NCBI RefSeq assembly: GCF_002786295.1
Contig: NZ_PGTC01000008.1
Location: 62,001 to 126,000, forward strand
Direction of reading: 5' to 3'
From: Pseudooceanicola marinus
Lineage (GTDB): Bacteria; Pseudomonadota; Alphaproteobacteria; Rhodobacterales; Rhodobacteraceae
Length of the DNA: 64,000 nt
Shown: piece by piece, positions 33,866-41,798 of the stretch
How positions within the stretch are numbered: position 1 is the first letter of the stretch
Layout of the letters: every line of letters starts with the position of its first letter
Notes under the pieces: generated by a model
Seen by the model: the letters and a program-made list of their open reading frames with translations, nothing else
The model's database searches: none
Told to the model about the DNA's origin: nothing
Made by a program: the position numbers and the translations under genes

Positions 33866-34855
33866 ATGACCCCCCTTGCCATCACTCTCGGCGACCCTGC
33901 CGGAATCGGTCCCGAGATCGCGCTGAAAGCCCTGGCGGGCGCGGGGACGCAGGCCGGTGTCCTGCTGGGTCAACGCGCGGCGGCTGAGCGCGCCCTGACG
34001 CTGCTCCCCGACGACTGGATACTGCAAGAGGTTGAAAGCGCGGCGGAGGCCACTTCGGCCCCGAACGCCTTGCGCCTGATCGACACCGGCCCGTCGGTCG
34101 CGGCCCCGGCGCCCTATGGTGCCATTGCTGCCGAGGCCGGACAGGCGGCCTATGCCGCGATCCGCCGTGCCATCGCACTGGCCATGTCGGGGGAGGTTTC
34201 GGGCATCGTCACCGCGCCCATCCACAAGGAAGCCCTGAGCGCCGCCGGTGTTCCCTTTCCGGGTCATACGGAGATGCTGGCCCATCACGCGGGCGGGGTG
34301 CAGGTGGCCATGATGCTGGCCAACGACGAGATCCGTACGGTGCTGGTGACGATCCATGTGGCCCTGCGCGACGCCGTGGCGCTGGCGGATTTCGACGCCA
34401 ACCTGCGGGCGATCCGGCTGGCTCATGAGGGCTGTCTTGCCTTCGGCATCGCTCAACCGCGCATCGCGGTTGCCGGCCTGAATCCCCATGCGGGGGAGGG
34501 CGGATTGTTTGGCCGAGAAGAGATCGAGATCATCGCCCCCGCCATTGCCGCAGCGCGCGACGAGGGGATGGAGGTCTCCGGCCCCTGGCCCGGGGATACC
34601 GTCTTCATGCAGGCCCGCAAGGGGCAGTTCGACGTCGTTGTCGCGCAATACCATGATCAGGGCCTGATCCCGGTGAAGTACATGGGGCTGGAGGAGGGCG
34701 TCAACATCACGCTGGGTCTGCCCTTCGTGCGGACCTCCCCCGACCATGGGACCGCCTTCGACATCGCCGGTACCGGCAAGGCTGATCCACGCTCCATGTC
34801 CCTGGCCCTGTCGCAGGCGCTTCGGATGGCAGAGGCCCGGTGCCAAGGGGCGTAA
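33866..34855 (+). CDS. 4-hydroxythreonine-4-phosphate dehydrogenase family protein (PdxA-like)
   Basis: A 329-residue PdxA-family dehydrogenase. Signatures: AITLGDPAGIGPEIALKAL, GIVTAPIHKEAL, the metal-binding His in FPGHTEMLA, AGLNPHAGEGGLFGREE and AQYHDQGLIPVKY. PdxA oxidises 4-phosphohydroxy-threonine for pyridoxal phosphate; sister enzymes (PdxA2-type) act in sugar-acid catabolism. In this bacterial group the pyridoxal gene normally sits beside surA and ksgA, which are absent here, so a PdxA2-type role is possible. GGAAGGAG precedes the ATG at 33866. Confidence 0.85.
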   Translation: MTPLAITLGDPAGIGPEIALKALAGAGTQAGVLLGQRAAAERALTLLPDDWILQEVESAAEATSAPNALRLIDTGPSVAAPAPYGAIAAEAGQAAYAAIRRAIALAMSGEVSGIVTAPIHKEALSAAGVPFPGHTEMLAHHAGGVQVAMMLANDEIRTVLVTIHVALRDAVALADFDANLRAIRLAHEGCLAFGIAQPRIAVAGLNPHAGEGGLFGREEIEIIAPAIAAARDEGMEVSGPWPGDTVFMQARKGQFDVVVAQYHDQGLIPVKYMGLEEGVNITLGLPFVRTSPDHGTAFDIAGTGKADPRSMSLALSQALRMAEARCQGA

Positions 34856-34865
34856 TTGCAGCGGA

Positions 34866-34958
34866 TTTGCAAACCCGATTGGAGGGTATGCAAATGCAGG
34901 TCTGCGAAGTGTCGTTTGCATAAAGCGATATGCAAATCTCAACTTTGCATTTTGCAAA
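34866..34958. promoter_or_regulatory. cluster of six TTTGCAAA/ATGCAAAT-type octamers
   Basis: TTTGCAAA at 34866, ATGCAAAT at 34888, TTTGCATA at 34915, ATGCAAAT at 34930, TTTGCATT at 34944 and TTTGCAAA at 34951. Regulators of the ScfR/RamB/PccR group bind TTTGCAAA-type sites, so this looks like a dense operator; the regulator and the controlled gene are not shown by the sequence. Confidence 0.55.
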
Positions 34959-34982
34959 GCGGTTCGGCGCCATCACGACTTT

Positions 34983-35150
34983 CCTTGAGCCTTGAGCCTT
35001 GAGCCTTGAGCCTTGAGCCTTGAGCCTTGAGCCTTGAGCCTTGAGCCTTGAGCCTTGAGCCTTGAGCCTTGAGCCTTGAGCCTTGAGCCTTGAGCCTTGA
35101 GCCTTGAGCCTTGAGCCTTGAGCCTTGAGCCTTGAGCCTTGAGCCTTGAG
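34983..35150. repeat. perfect tandem repeat, 24 copies of CCTTGAG
   Basis: The 7-bp unit CCTTGAG occurs 24 times without one mismatch (168 bp). On the plus strand every frame meets a TGA each 21 bp, so it cannot be coding there. On the minus strand all frames are open (repeating Leu-Lys-Ala-Gln-Gly-Ser-Arg) but no start codon is found in the array or just ahead. It lies 270 bp before the glycosyltransferase operon. Confidence 0.97.
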
Positions 35151-35420
35151 CCCTCGATGGCCGGACAGATTACCGCACCTGTCGGCGCGCAGCGTTTAAC
35201 GGCGATTTAACCAACCTATGCCGAGAGTGACACCACCGGGCGGTCCCCAGTGCGCTGGCCTGCGCCCTCCGGTCCTGCGGTCGGATCGGCCTGTGGGATA
35301 GGCCCAAGTGCCATGGCCCGGCGATGCCAAGGTGGGCCGGTGGCGTGTCCCCGTGCGTGATGTCACCGGGGCGCATGCTGGGGAGAGGGCCCTCGGGCCG
35401 CGGCGATAGAGGAGAGACAG

Positions 35421-36146
35421 ATGGATCTAGAGACGAGCCTGGGGCGCATTCGGGCCCAACTGAGCGGGATGGAACGGATGACGCGCATCCTGCGGGCCGA
35501 GATCGAGAGCCAGATCAGCGGCTTTGCCCCCGGCACGATGGAGCATGAGGATGAGGTTTCCTCGGGCCTCGGCTCGCTGTTTCGTGCCGCTGCACCGCTC
35601 GCCTCGTTGGCCGTCGACCCCTACGGCCACTTCGCGCCCGACGTTTGGATCGGGCTGGACCATGAGGTCACCGATGCCGGGGCTACGGTCGCCATGAAGG
35701 CCCTGCGGCGTCCAGGGCCGGGCGGCGAGGGCCGGGGGGTGGCTCGTCTCAGTGTCAATCCCGTGTTCCCGCTGGCGCGCAAGCCGCGCTGGGTTACGCT
35801 TGAAACCGCCGTCTCGGTCGAGGCCCTGCGCCAGGCCCGGGCGCTGCGGATCGATACCATCAGCTTCTTCCAGATCGGCCCTGGCAACACCGCCGAAATC
35901 CCGCGCAGCGTCACCATGAATCTGCGACTGCATCGCCCTGGCGGCAAGACCAGCGACCACCTGGGCCACCGCATCCCGGTCTCCACCATGCCGTTCGAGC
36001 ATGCCGCGCGGGTCTCACGCGACACTCTGGCGGAGATTGACCTGAAGGACGTCAGCGAGGCCACGATCATCCTAGAACTGCCTCTCGCCGGGAACTACAC
36101 GCTGCACCTCGATCACTTCGCGCTGCTCGCGATCGACGAGGGCTAA
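35421..36146 (+). CDS. unknown protein, first gene of a glycan operon
   Basis: A 241-residue soluble protein I do not recognise. The N-terminus is a short helical segment (LGRIRAQLSGMERMTRILRAEIESQ); the rest looks like alternating strands, with NPVFPLARKPRWVTLETAVSVE and VTMNLRLHRPGGK, and an end TIILELPLAGNYTLHLDHFAL like a beta-sandwich or carbohydrate-binding fold. There is no signal peptide. GAGGAGAGACAG precedes the ATG. Its stop is 3 nt before the double glycosyltransferase, so the two are one operon and it probably works with glycan assembly. Confidence 0.65.
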   Translation: MDLETSLGRIRAQLSGMERMTRILRAEIESQISGFAPGTMEHEDEVSSGLGSLFRAAAPLASLAVDPYGHFAPDVWIGLDHEVTDAGATVAMKALRRPGPGGEGRGVARLSVNPVFPLARKPRWVTLETAVSVEALRQARALRIDTISFFQIGPGNTAEIPRSVTMNLRLHRPGGKTSDHLGHRIPVSTMPFEHAARVSRDTLAEIDLKDVSEATIILELPLAGNYTLHLDHFALLAIDEG

Positions 36147-36149
36147 GCG

Positions 36150-38138
36150 ATGCGCATCCTCTACGTCTCCCGCGAGACGCCGCTGGCGCCGGCCGGCGGC
36201 ATCGCGACCTACCTGGAGTATATGGTGCCGGCCATGGAGGCCGCGGGACATGAGGTCTTCCTCTTCTCCTGGACCGAGGCCGAACGTCCGGCCCGGCCCC
36301 TGCGCCATGCGCCCTTCAGGGCCGACCGGGTGCATATCGAGGCGGTGGATCCGCGAGAGGTCTGGCGCATTTGCCCGGTGCCGGCGCATAATCTCTTCCT
36401 GTCCACCTGGCTGTCCGACCGCATCGCCGAAAAGGTCCGGGACTGGGACATCGACGTGGTCGAGGCCACGGATTTTCTCGCCCCCTGCCTGACCGCCTTC
36501 CAGGCGATGCAGGCGCGGCGCGGTGCGGCTGACCGGCTTTTCGTCACCTACAATCACGGCCTGATCGAGGATTTCTACGAGGCCGACCAGCTGTCCCTGA
36601 CTGCGGCGGCACGGCTCAACAACCTGTGCGAACGACAGCAGCTGCGCGGCTCCGACCTGGTGGTGGCGCCGTCCCATGCGGCGGCGGCGCGGCTGGCCAG
36701 CTACGGCATATCGGACCGGGTCGAAGTGATCCGCGAACCCTACATCTTTCGCAACGACGCCGCCGCGCCATGGCCGGGACTGCGGGACGAGATCCAGTAC
36801 ATGGGGCGCCTGGCCCTGTCGAAGGGTATCGACAAGCTGATCTATCTCGCCAACCTGCTGCAGGATGTGCACCCGCTGCGCCAGATCCGCCTGGTGGGCC
36901 GGGTGATCGACACGCCGTTCCGCCAGTCCGACATGCGCGCCTACGTGCGCGCCCGCCTGCGACCGGAGCTGCGCGATGCGGTCTTCTTCAGTGACTACCT
37001 GCCGCGCGAGAAGGCGCTGGACCTGTTGGAGCCGGGGGCGATCTGCCCGCAGCTCGGCTCGGCCGAGACCTTCTCCTACGCCTGTGTCGAGAGCATCGAC
37101 GCCGGCCTTCTGCCGGTGGTGCGCGACGGGACCCCGATGGCGGAGTTCTTCCCCGAGGACATGCTGCACCACCTGCTCGACCCGCGCATGCGGTCGGTCA
37201 GGGGCATGCAGCAGCAGATGGAACGGATGCTGACCGAGGCTGGAGAGGTCTCCGGGCGGGTGCGAGCCCATTGCCGCGAAACCCTGGATCCGGCACGGAT
37301 CGCCGAGGAGATGGGGTGCTGCTACGACCGGACGCTGGGAGAGAAGCGGGGGCGGAGGCTCTACGGGGCGCCACGTCGCCCGGCCACGCGGCGGGACGTG
37401 ACGGTGCTGATCCCGGCCTACAGGCCCGATGCGGAGTTCATGGAAACGGTCGACAGCCTGACGTGGCAACGGGGCGGCCCACCCCGGGTCCTGATTTGCG
37501 ATGACGGCAGCCCCGAGGCCTCCCGTCCCTGGTTCGACTACGCCCGCGCCTTGCTGCCCGAATGCCGGGTGATCGAGCAGCCGAACGGCGGTCTCCTGGC
37601 GGCGCGCAACACCCTGGCGGAGGCCTGTGAAACCGAGCTGGCGCTGTTTCTGGACACCGACGATGTACTGGCACCGGATCTGCTGGAGCATCTGCTGGAG
37701 GCCTGGAACAGTCACCCCGCTCGCCCCGATGCGATCCTGCCGCAAAGACGCAACTTCGGCGAAAGCGCCGAGCTGGTGCTGAACCACCTGCTGGGGGATC
37801 ATCTGCACCTGCTGGAAAACGACTACCGCATGACCGCGCTGATCCCGACGCGCCTCCTGCGCGAGATCGGCTTCGACGCGACGCGCCGCAACGGCGAAGG
37901 GGACGACTGGGCCTTCTGGTTGGAGTTCACCGCGCGCGGTCTGACCGGCGCGCTGCTGCCGGAACAGGGGTTCCTCTACCGCTTCCGCAAGGGGTCCATG
38001 TCCTGGCCCTGGTCGCAGGGGCAGAACGCGGGCAGTCGGCAGATGGTGCGGGACGCTGCGTTGGAGATGTGTCGCAACGATCCGCAACAGGCAATGACAC
38101 TGGCGCGGGCGCTCTATGTCGCCGGGGTCAGCCGGTGA
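36150..38138 (+). CDS. two-domain glycosyltransferase (GT4 + GT2 fusion)
   Basis: A 662-residue protein with two transferase domains. The N-terminal part (about 1-395) is a GT-B fold GT4 type: MRILYVSRETPLAPAGGIATYLEYM at the start and GRLALSKGIDKLIYLANLL plus AETFSYACVESIDAG in the nucleotide-sugar half. The C-terminal part (about 415-600) is a GT-A fold GT2 type: VTVLIPAYRPDAEF, ICDDGSPEAS, ARNTLAE and the metal-binding LFLDTDDVLAPDLLEHLL. Such fusions add two sugars or extend a surface polymer. No membrane segment is seen. The order of genes suggests the product is later sulfated. Confidence 0.85.
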   Translation: MRILYVSRETPLAPAGGIATYLEYMVPAMEAAGHEVFLFSWTEAERPARPLRHAPFRADRVHIEAVDPREVWRICPVPAHNLFLSTWLSDRIAEKVRDWDIDVVEATDFLAPCLTAFQAMQARRGAADRLFVTYNHGLIEDFYEADQLSLTAAARLNNLCERQQLRGSDLVVAPSHAAAARLASYGISDRVEVIREPYIFRNDAAAPWPGLRDEIQYMGRLALSKGIDKLIYLANLLQDVHPLRQIRLVGRVIDTPFRQSDMRAYVRARLRPELRDAVFFSDYLPREKALDLLEPGAICPQLGSAETFSYACVESIDAGLLPVVRDGTPMAEFFPEDMLHHLLDPRMRSVRGMQQQMERMLTEAGEVSGRVRAHCRETLDPARIAEEMGCCYDRTLGEKRGRRLYGAPRRPATRRDVTVLIPAYRPDAEFMETVDSLTWQRGGPPRVLICDDGSPEASRPWFDYARALLPECRVIEQPNGGLLAARNTLAEACETELALFLDTDDVLAPDLLEHLLEAWNSHPARPDAILPQRRNFGESAELVLNHLLGDHLHLLENDYRMTALIPTRLLREIGFDATRRNGEGDDWAFWLEFTARGLTGALLPEQGFLYRFRKGSMSWPWSQGQNAGSRQMVRDAALEMCRNDPQQAMTLARALYVAGVSR

Positions 38139-38172
38139 AGGGCAGGGCGCAGCAGAGGAAAGGACGACGCAG

Positions 38173-39189
38173 ATGGATCTGACGAGAAAGGGCAGAGCCG
38201 GGGGAAGTGAGGCCGGGCGGGCGGATGGGATGACGCCTGCGCGCCCGTCCGGGTCTCCGGCGCAGCACTGGGTCGCGCCGGGGGAGAGCGCGGCGACGCA
38301 GGCCCAGGCCACCCTGTCGCAGGCGCAGCCGGCGGTCGCGGTACAGACGGCGGGTGTTGTGGCCCCGGAGGTCCAGCCAGCACGGGACGGCGGGGCGGGC
38401 CGCGATCTTGTCTTCATCATCGGGCGTCAGCGCAGCGGCACCACCGTCTTTCGCAACCTTCTGGTGCGGGCCGGCGCAATGAATGCCGACGAGATCTTTC
38501 ATGGCGACCTGGCGCCGAAGCACCGGTTCTACGCCTACCTGCGCGACCGGATCGCCGAGGAGGCGCGTTTCGTCCATCCACAGACCCATCCCACCGTCTT
38601 TCGCCAGTTCGTCGGTGAACTGCGGCGCGTCGCAGGAGGGCGGCCGATCGCGCTTGACGTGAAATACTTCGGCCTGAACCTCATTCCCGCGCGCGAAGAC
38701 GTCGATGCGCAGTCGCCCTTCCTCATGCGCTTCATGCGCGAGCAGGGCGCGCATGTGGTCCATATCGTGCGGCGCAACAAGCTGCGGGTGCATGTGTCGG
38801 AGCAGATCTCCATCGCCACCGGCCGCTGGTCGGCCGAGAAGGACCATCAGCTGCTGTCGGAAAAGCCCCGACTGGAGCTGGACCCGGAGGAGGTTCTGCG
38901 GGTCATCGCCCGGTTGGAGGCGCAGGATACCCGCGTGGCCCGGATGTTGGCGGCGGGGCCCGGCGCTGCGCGGCTGGACTACGAGGAGATGTTCACGCCC
39001 GAAGGCCTCTTTGCCCCCGCGGTCACGGAACTGGCAGGGCGGATCGTGGCACCTTTGCCGGTGGATTCGCGGCCCGGGAACCTCAAGATGAACCCGGAGC
39101 CCTTGTCATCGCTGATCGGCAATTTCGACGCCGTGGCGGCGGCCCTGCGCGGCGGCCCGCATGAGTGGATGCTGACCGGACCGGGCTGA
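38173..39189 (+). CDS. sulfotransferase family protein
   Basis: A 338-residue protein whose core matches PAPS-dependent sulfotransferases: the phosphosulfate loop FIIGRQRSGTTVFRNLL at residues 81-97, a VHIVRRNKLRVHVSEQI strand-helix like the 3'-phosphate-binding segment, and RLDYEEMF near the end. The first 75 residues are low-complexity (Gln, Ala, Pro, Gly), probably disordered and not seen in typical enzymes. It lies 35 nt after the glycosyltransferase gene with AGGAAAGGA ahead, so it likely sulfates the glycan made by that enzyme. The acceptor is unknown. A P-loop kinase-like role is less likely. Confidence 0.8.
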   Translation: MDLTRKGRAGGSEAGRADGMTPARPSGSPAQHWVAPGESAATQAQATLSQAQPAVAVQTAGVVAPEVQPARDGGAGRDLVFIIGRQRSGTTVFRNLLVRAGAMNADEIFHGDLAPKHRFYAYLRDRIAEEARFVHPQTHPTVFRQFVGELRRVAGGRPIALDVKYFGLNLIPAREDVDAQSPFLMRFMREQGAHVVHIVRRNKLRVHVSEQISIATGRWSAEKDHQLLSEKPRLELDPEEVLRVIARLEAQDTRVARMLAAGPGAARLDYEEMFTPEGLFAPAVTELAGRIVAPLPVDSRPGNLKMNPEPLSSLIGNFDAVAAALRGGPHEWMLTGPG

Positions 39190-39325
39190 GCGGACCGGGG
39201 CCCGGCGGCACGGCCCACGACCGAAGCGGCCGTCCGGGCGCGTTGCGCGCGCTCTCGGGCGGGCCAGGGTGATCGTCGGATTGGTCGGGATGCCCGGTGC
39301 CTTGGCCCGGCGGGCCAGACCGAAA

Positions 39326-39369
39326 AGAACGTGCCGACGCCCCCTTTCGGGGGCTTTGGGCACTGTTCT
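39326..39369 (-). terminator. terminator of the tRNA-Ser gene
   Basis: Inner stem GCCCCC/GGGGGC (39339-39344 with 39349-39354) inside a longer outer stem (39326-39335 with 39359-39369, one bulge). On the minus strand it ends in TTTTCGG, just after the tRNA. Confidence 0.75.
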
Positions 39370-39380
39370 CTTGGGAATAG

Positions 39381-39470
39381 TGGCGGAGAGACAGGGATTC
39401 GAACCCTGGGACCCCGTGAAGGGTCAACGGTTTTCGAGACCGCCCCGTTCGACCACTCCGGCACCTCTCC
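39381..39470 (-). tRNA. tRNA-Ser(CGA)
   Basis: A 90-nt class II tRNA on the minus strand. The acceptor stem is GGAGAGG paired with TCTCTCC (one G-T), with encoded CCA at 39381-39383. The anticodon loop reads CTCGAAA, giving anticodon CGA (codon UCG). The T loop GGTTCGAATCC and a long variable arm (typical of Ser) are present. Confidence 0.97.
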
Positions 39471-39741
39471 GCGGGGGTCGTGGAGGGCCGTCTAAAGAGA
39501 AATTCCGGGGGGTTCAAGAGGGGTTTTCATCGCTGGAGGGCAGAAATGTCATAAGCTTGGCCGCGAGCGCGCGCAGACGGCCGGTGCCGGGGCGTGCCGG
39601 TTCCCGCCGCCCATGCCTTCGGCGCCTTGTCCTGTGGGACATCGGCGGATCCCGTCGCGCGCGGGGACGTGACCGCCCCGGCCCTTGAAATTCCGCTCGG
39701 TCGGGCCTCATTCTGAAGAAGACCATATGAGGAGTGACCGG

Positions 39742-40644
39742 ATGACCTATCCCGAGAGAGATCGCGCCCCGCGCTCGCGTGCCGTGGCCGCGACGCGGAA
39801 GATGCCGGATCTGCGTGCCCCGATCCTGAGCCTTCTGCTGGCCGTAGCGCTGCTGCTGAGCCTGGCTCTGCCGGGACGGGCCGCCAGCCGCGAGGAGGTG
39901 CGTGATTTCCTGAACGTGACGGGATTCGATGCGGCCATCGATTCGATCTCGCTGTCGTCGGACCGCGGCCCCGCGATGCTGGGGCTCGACGATCCGGGAT
40001 TTGCCACCGTCTGGAACCTGATGGCCGCCCCGGTCTTCGATCCGGCGCAGATGCAGGAGATGGCGGTGACCATGCTTCAGGACACGCTGGACGAGGAGGC
40101 GATCCAGACCGCCCATGCGTTCTACGGCAGCGAGTTGGGCCGCCGCCTGGTCGAGGTGGAGAACGCCTCGCACATGGATGAGAGCGAGGACCGGCCGGAG
40201 CTGTCGGAGGCGCTGCTGGCGCATTTGATCGAGGAACGCGAGGTCGACCGCATCGCCGCGCTGGATCGGCTGGTGTCGGCGCTGGACGATACCTCGGACG
40301 GAGTTGCCGCCATGGCCGAGGTGCAGACCCGATTCATGATCGCTGCCCGCGACGCCGGGGTGATCGAGCTGCGCGTCGATGATGAGGCGCTGCGCGACCT
40401 GATCATCCAGCAGTTCCGTGAGATGCAATCGGACAACGGATCTCAGGACGCCGTGGCCCATGCGGCCTGGACCTATCGCGATTTCACCACAGAGGAGATC
40501 GACGCCTATGCCGAGGCGCTGGAGGATCCGGCGATGCAGCGCGTCTACGAGTTGATGAACGCGGTGCAATATGAGGTGATGGCGGACCGTTTTGAAACCG
40601 CCGCAGGCCTGCTGGAAGGTGCGCAGCCGGGCCAGGAGCTCTGA
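39742..40644 (+). CDS. DUF2059-type secreted protein (copy 1)
   Basis: A 300-residue exported protein. A hydrophobic signal segment (ILSLLLAVALLLSLALPGRAAS) follows a 30-residue basic N-terminus. The mature part is helical with two DUF2059-like repeats: FYGSELGRRLVEVE and the later FTTEEIDAYAEALEDPAMQRVYELMN follow the usual pattern in which a helix after F(Y/T) precedes Gly/Pro and a Leu/Val helix. DUF2059 proteins are periplasmic and of unknown role. I choose the ATG at 39742 (GGAG 7 nt ahead) over 39727. It is 3 nt from a paralogue. Confidence 0.75.
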   Translation: MTYPERDRAPRSRAVAATRKMPDLRAPILSLLLAVALLLSLALPGRAASREEVRDFLNVTGFDAAIDSISLSSDRGPAMLGLDDPGFATVWNLMAAPVFDPAQMQEMAVTMLQDTLDEEAIQTAHAFYGSELGRRLVEVENASHMDESEDRPELSEALLAHLIEEREVDRIAALDRLVSALDDTSDGVAAMAEVQTRFMIAARDAGVIELRVDDEALRDLIIQQFREMQSDNGSQDAVAHAAWTYRDFTTEEIDAYAEALEDPAMQRVYELMNAVQYEVMADRFETAAGLLEGAQPGQEL

Positions 40645-40647
40645 GGG

Positions 40648-41550
40648 ATGCGGGCGCGCGCCCTCCTGGCGCCGCTGCTCTGCGGTCTCTGGCCGTGGGC
40701 CGCGGGCGCCGGGACGGGCGTGCCTGTTGCGCCGCCGGCGCCGGAAGGCGCGGATGTGGCCGAGGACGCCCGGGTGCTGGCACCGGGCCGTGCCGAGGCC
40801 AACCGCATCTATGACCTGATGGGCCTGCCGCGCCTGGTCGAGACCATGCGGGCAGAGGGCCTGCGGATGAGCGCGCAGCTGGCCGAGGATTACCTCGACG
40901 CGCCCTCCACGCCCGCCTTTCACGACATGGCAGCCCGGATCTACGACACGGAGCGCATGGACCGCGTGATGCGGCGTGCCTTCGTCCGGCGTCTGGGCGA
41001 GGCGGCGCCCTGGGAGCTGGATCATCTGGTCGCCTTTTACGGCAGCCCGCCGGCGCAGCGCATCGTGCGCGCCGAGCTGGGCGCGCGGCGCGATTTCCTG
41101 GACCCCGAGGTCGAGACGGAGGCCGGGCGTGAGGCGGAGATCGCGCGGGTGGAGGATCCCGACCTCTACGCGGCGGTCGGCGCCTACGTCGAGGCCGGCG
41201 ACCTGATCGAGATGAACCTCGGCGGCGTGCTGACCGCGAATTACCATTTCTACCTCGGCCTAATGGACGGCGGCGCCTACAGCATGACCGAGGAGGAGAT
41301 CCTGGCCGATGTCTGGCAACAGGAGGAGGCGGCGCGGCTGGACATTGAGCTGTGGCTGCGCGCCTTCCTGACCCATGCCTACCAGGATGTGCCCGATGCG
41401 GCGCTGGACGACTACCTGGCCCTTGTCCGCAGCCCCGAGGGTCAGCGGCTGAACGCGGCCCTGTTCGAAGCCTACGGGGTGCTCTACAATGATCTCTACC
41501 GCGCCCTCGGTCGCGGGGTGTCGACCCTGTTGAGTGGCGAGGAGCTTTGA
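40648..41550 (+). CDS. DUF2059-type secreted protein (copy 2)
   Basis: A 300-residue paralogue of its upstream neighbour, translated 3 nt after it. A signal peptide (LLAPLLCGLWPWAAGAG) is followed by a helical region with LDHLVAFYGSPPAQRIVRAE and a second repeat DAALDDYLALVRSPEGQRLNAALFEAYG, matching the DUF2059 pattern. The two products have equal length and layout, hinting at a complex or functional pair in the periplasm. It ends 248 nt before rplU; a small palindrome (ACCCGTCGACGGGT, 41568-41581) lies after the stop. Confidence 0.72.
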   Translation: MRARALLAPLLCGLWPWAAGAGTGVPVAPPAPEGADVAEDARVLAPGRAEANRIYDLMGLPRLVETMRAEGLRMSAQLAEDYLDAPSTPAFHDMAARIYDTERMDRVMRRAFVRRLGEAAPWELDHLVAFYGSPPAQRIVRAELGARRDFLDPEVETEAGREAEIARVEDPDLYAAVGAYVEAGDLIEMNLGGVLTANYHFYLGLMDGGAYSMTEEEILADVWQQEEAARLDIELWLRAFLTHAYQDVPDAALDDYLALVRSPEGQRLNAALFEAYGVLYNDLYRALGRGVSTLLSGEEL

Positions 41551-41623
41551 TCCGCGTGATCTGCCTGACCCGTCGACGGGTGCCCGCGTGATCCGATTTC
41601 CCCATGGCGAGGGGACGCAAGGC

Positions 41624-41652
41624 TTGACAAGCAGGACACTTGCCTTGATATA
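41624..41652 (+). promoter_or_regulatory. promoter of the rplU-rpmA operon
   Basis: TTGACA (41624-41629, perfect -35), a 17-bp spacer and GATATA (41647-41652); TATAGC 2 nt further is the alternative -10 with 19-bp spacing. It is the best promoter match in the window, fitting a ribosomal operon. Confidence 0.75.
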
Positions 41653-41660
41653 GCGCCCAT

Positions 41661-41686
41661 CCCGGCGGGTCTCGTACCCTGCCGGG
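41661..41686 (+). promoter_or_regulatory. rplU leader hairpin, possible attenuator
   Basis: CCCGGCGGGT (41661-41670) pairs with ACCC and GCCGGG (41676-41679, 41681-41686) with one bulge and loop CTCGT. It starts at or a few nt after the predicted transcription start and is followed by CGTTTCAATTTC. It could be a 5'-end stabiliser or a control point bound by L21. Confidence 0.5.
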
Positions 41687-41798
41687 CGTTTCAATTTCGC
41701 CCAAGAGAGGGCGCGCAGTTCGAAGGCGAGCGGGCAGGGCCCGGTCAGGAACACCCGATTGAGGGGGCCGCAGGACGCGACAGAAAAAGGAAGAGCAC

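Larger units (their letters stand above)
34856..35420. other. 565-bp intergenic region with octamer cluster and heptamer array
   Basis: No gene is seen. The first 100 bp are AT-rich and hold six TTTGCAAA-like octamers. A 168-bp array of a 7-bp repeat follows (34983-35150). The last 270 bp are GC-rich and lead into an operon whose first gene has a GAGGAGAG ribosome site. Confidence 0.7.

Noticed and set aside
34983-35150. CRISPR array
   Set aside because: The 7-bp units are contiguous with no spacers and there are no cas genes, so it is a simple tandem repeat.
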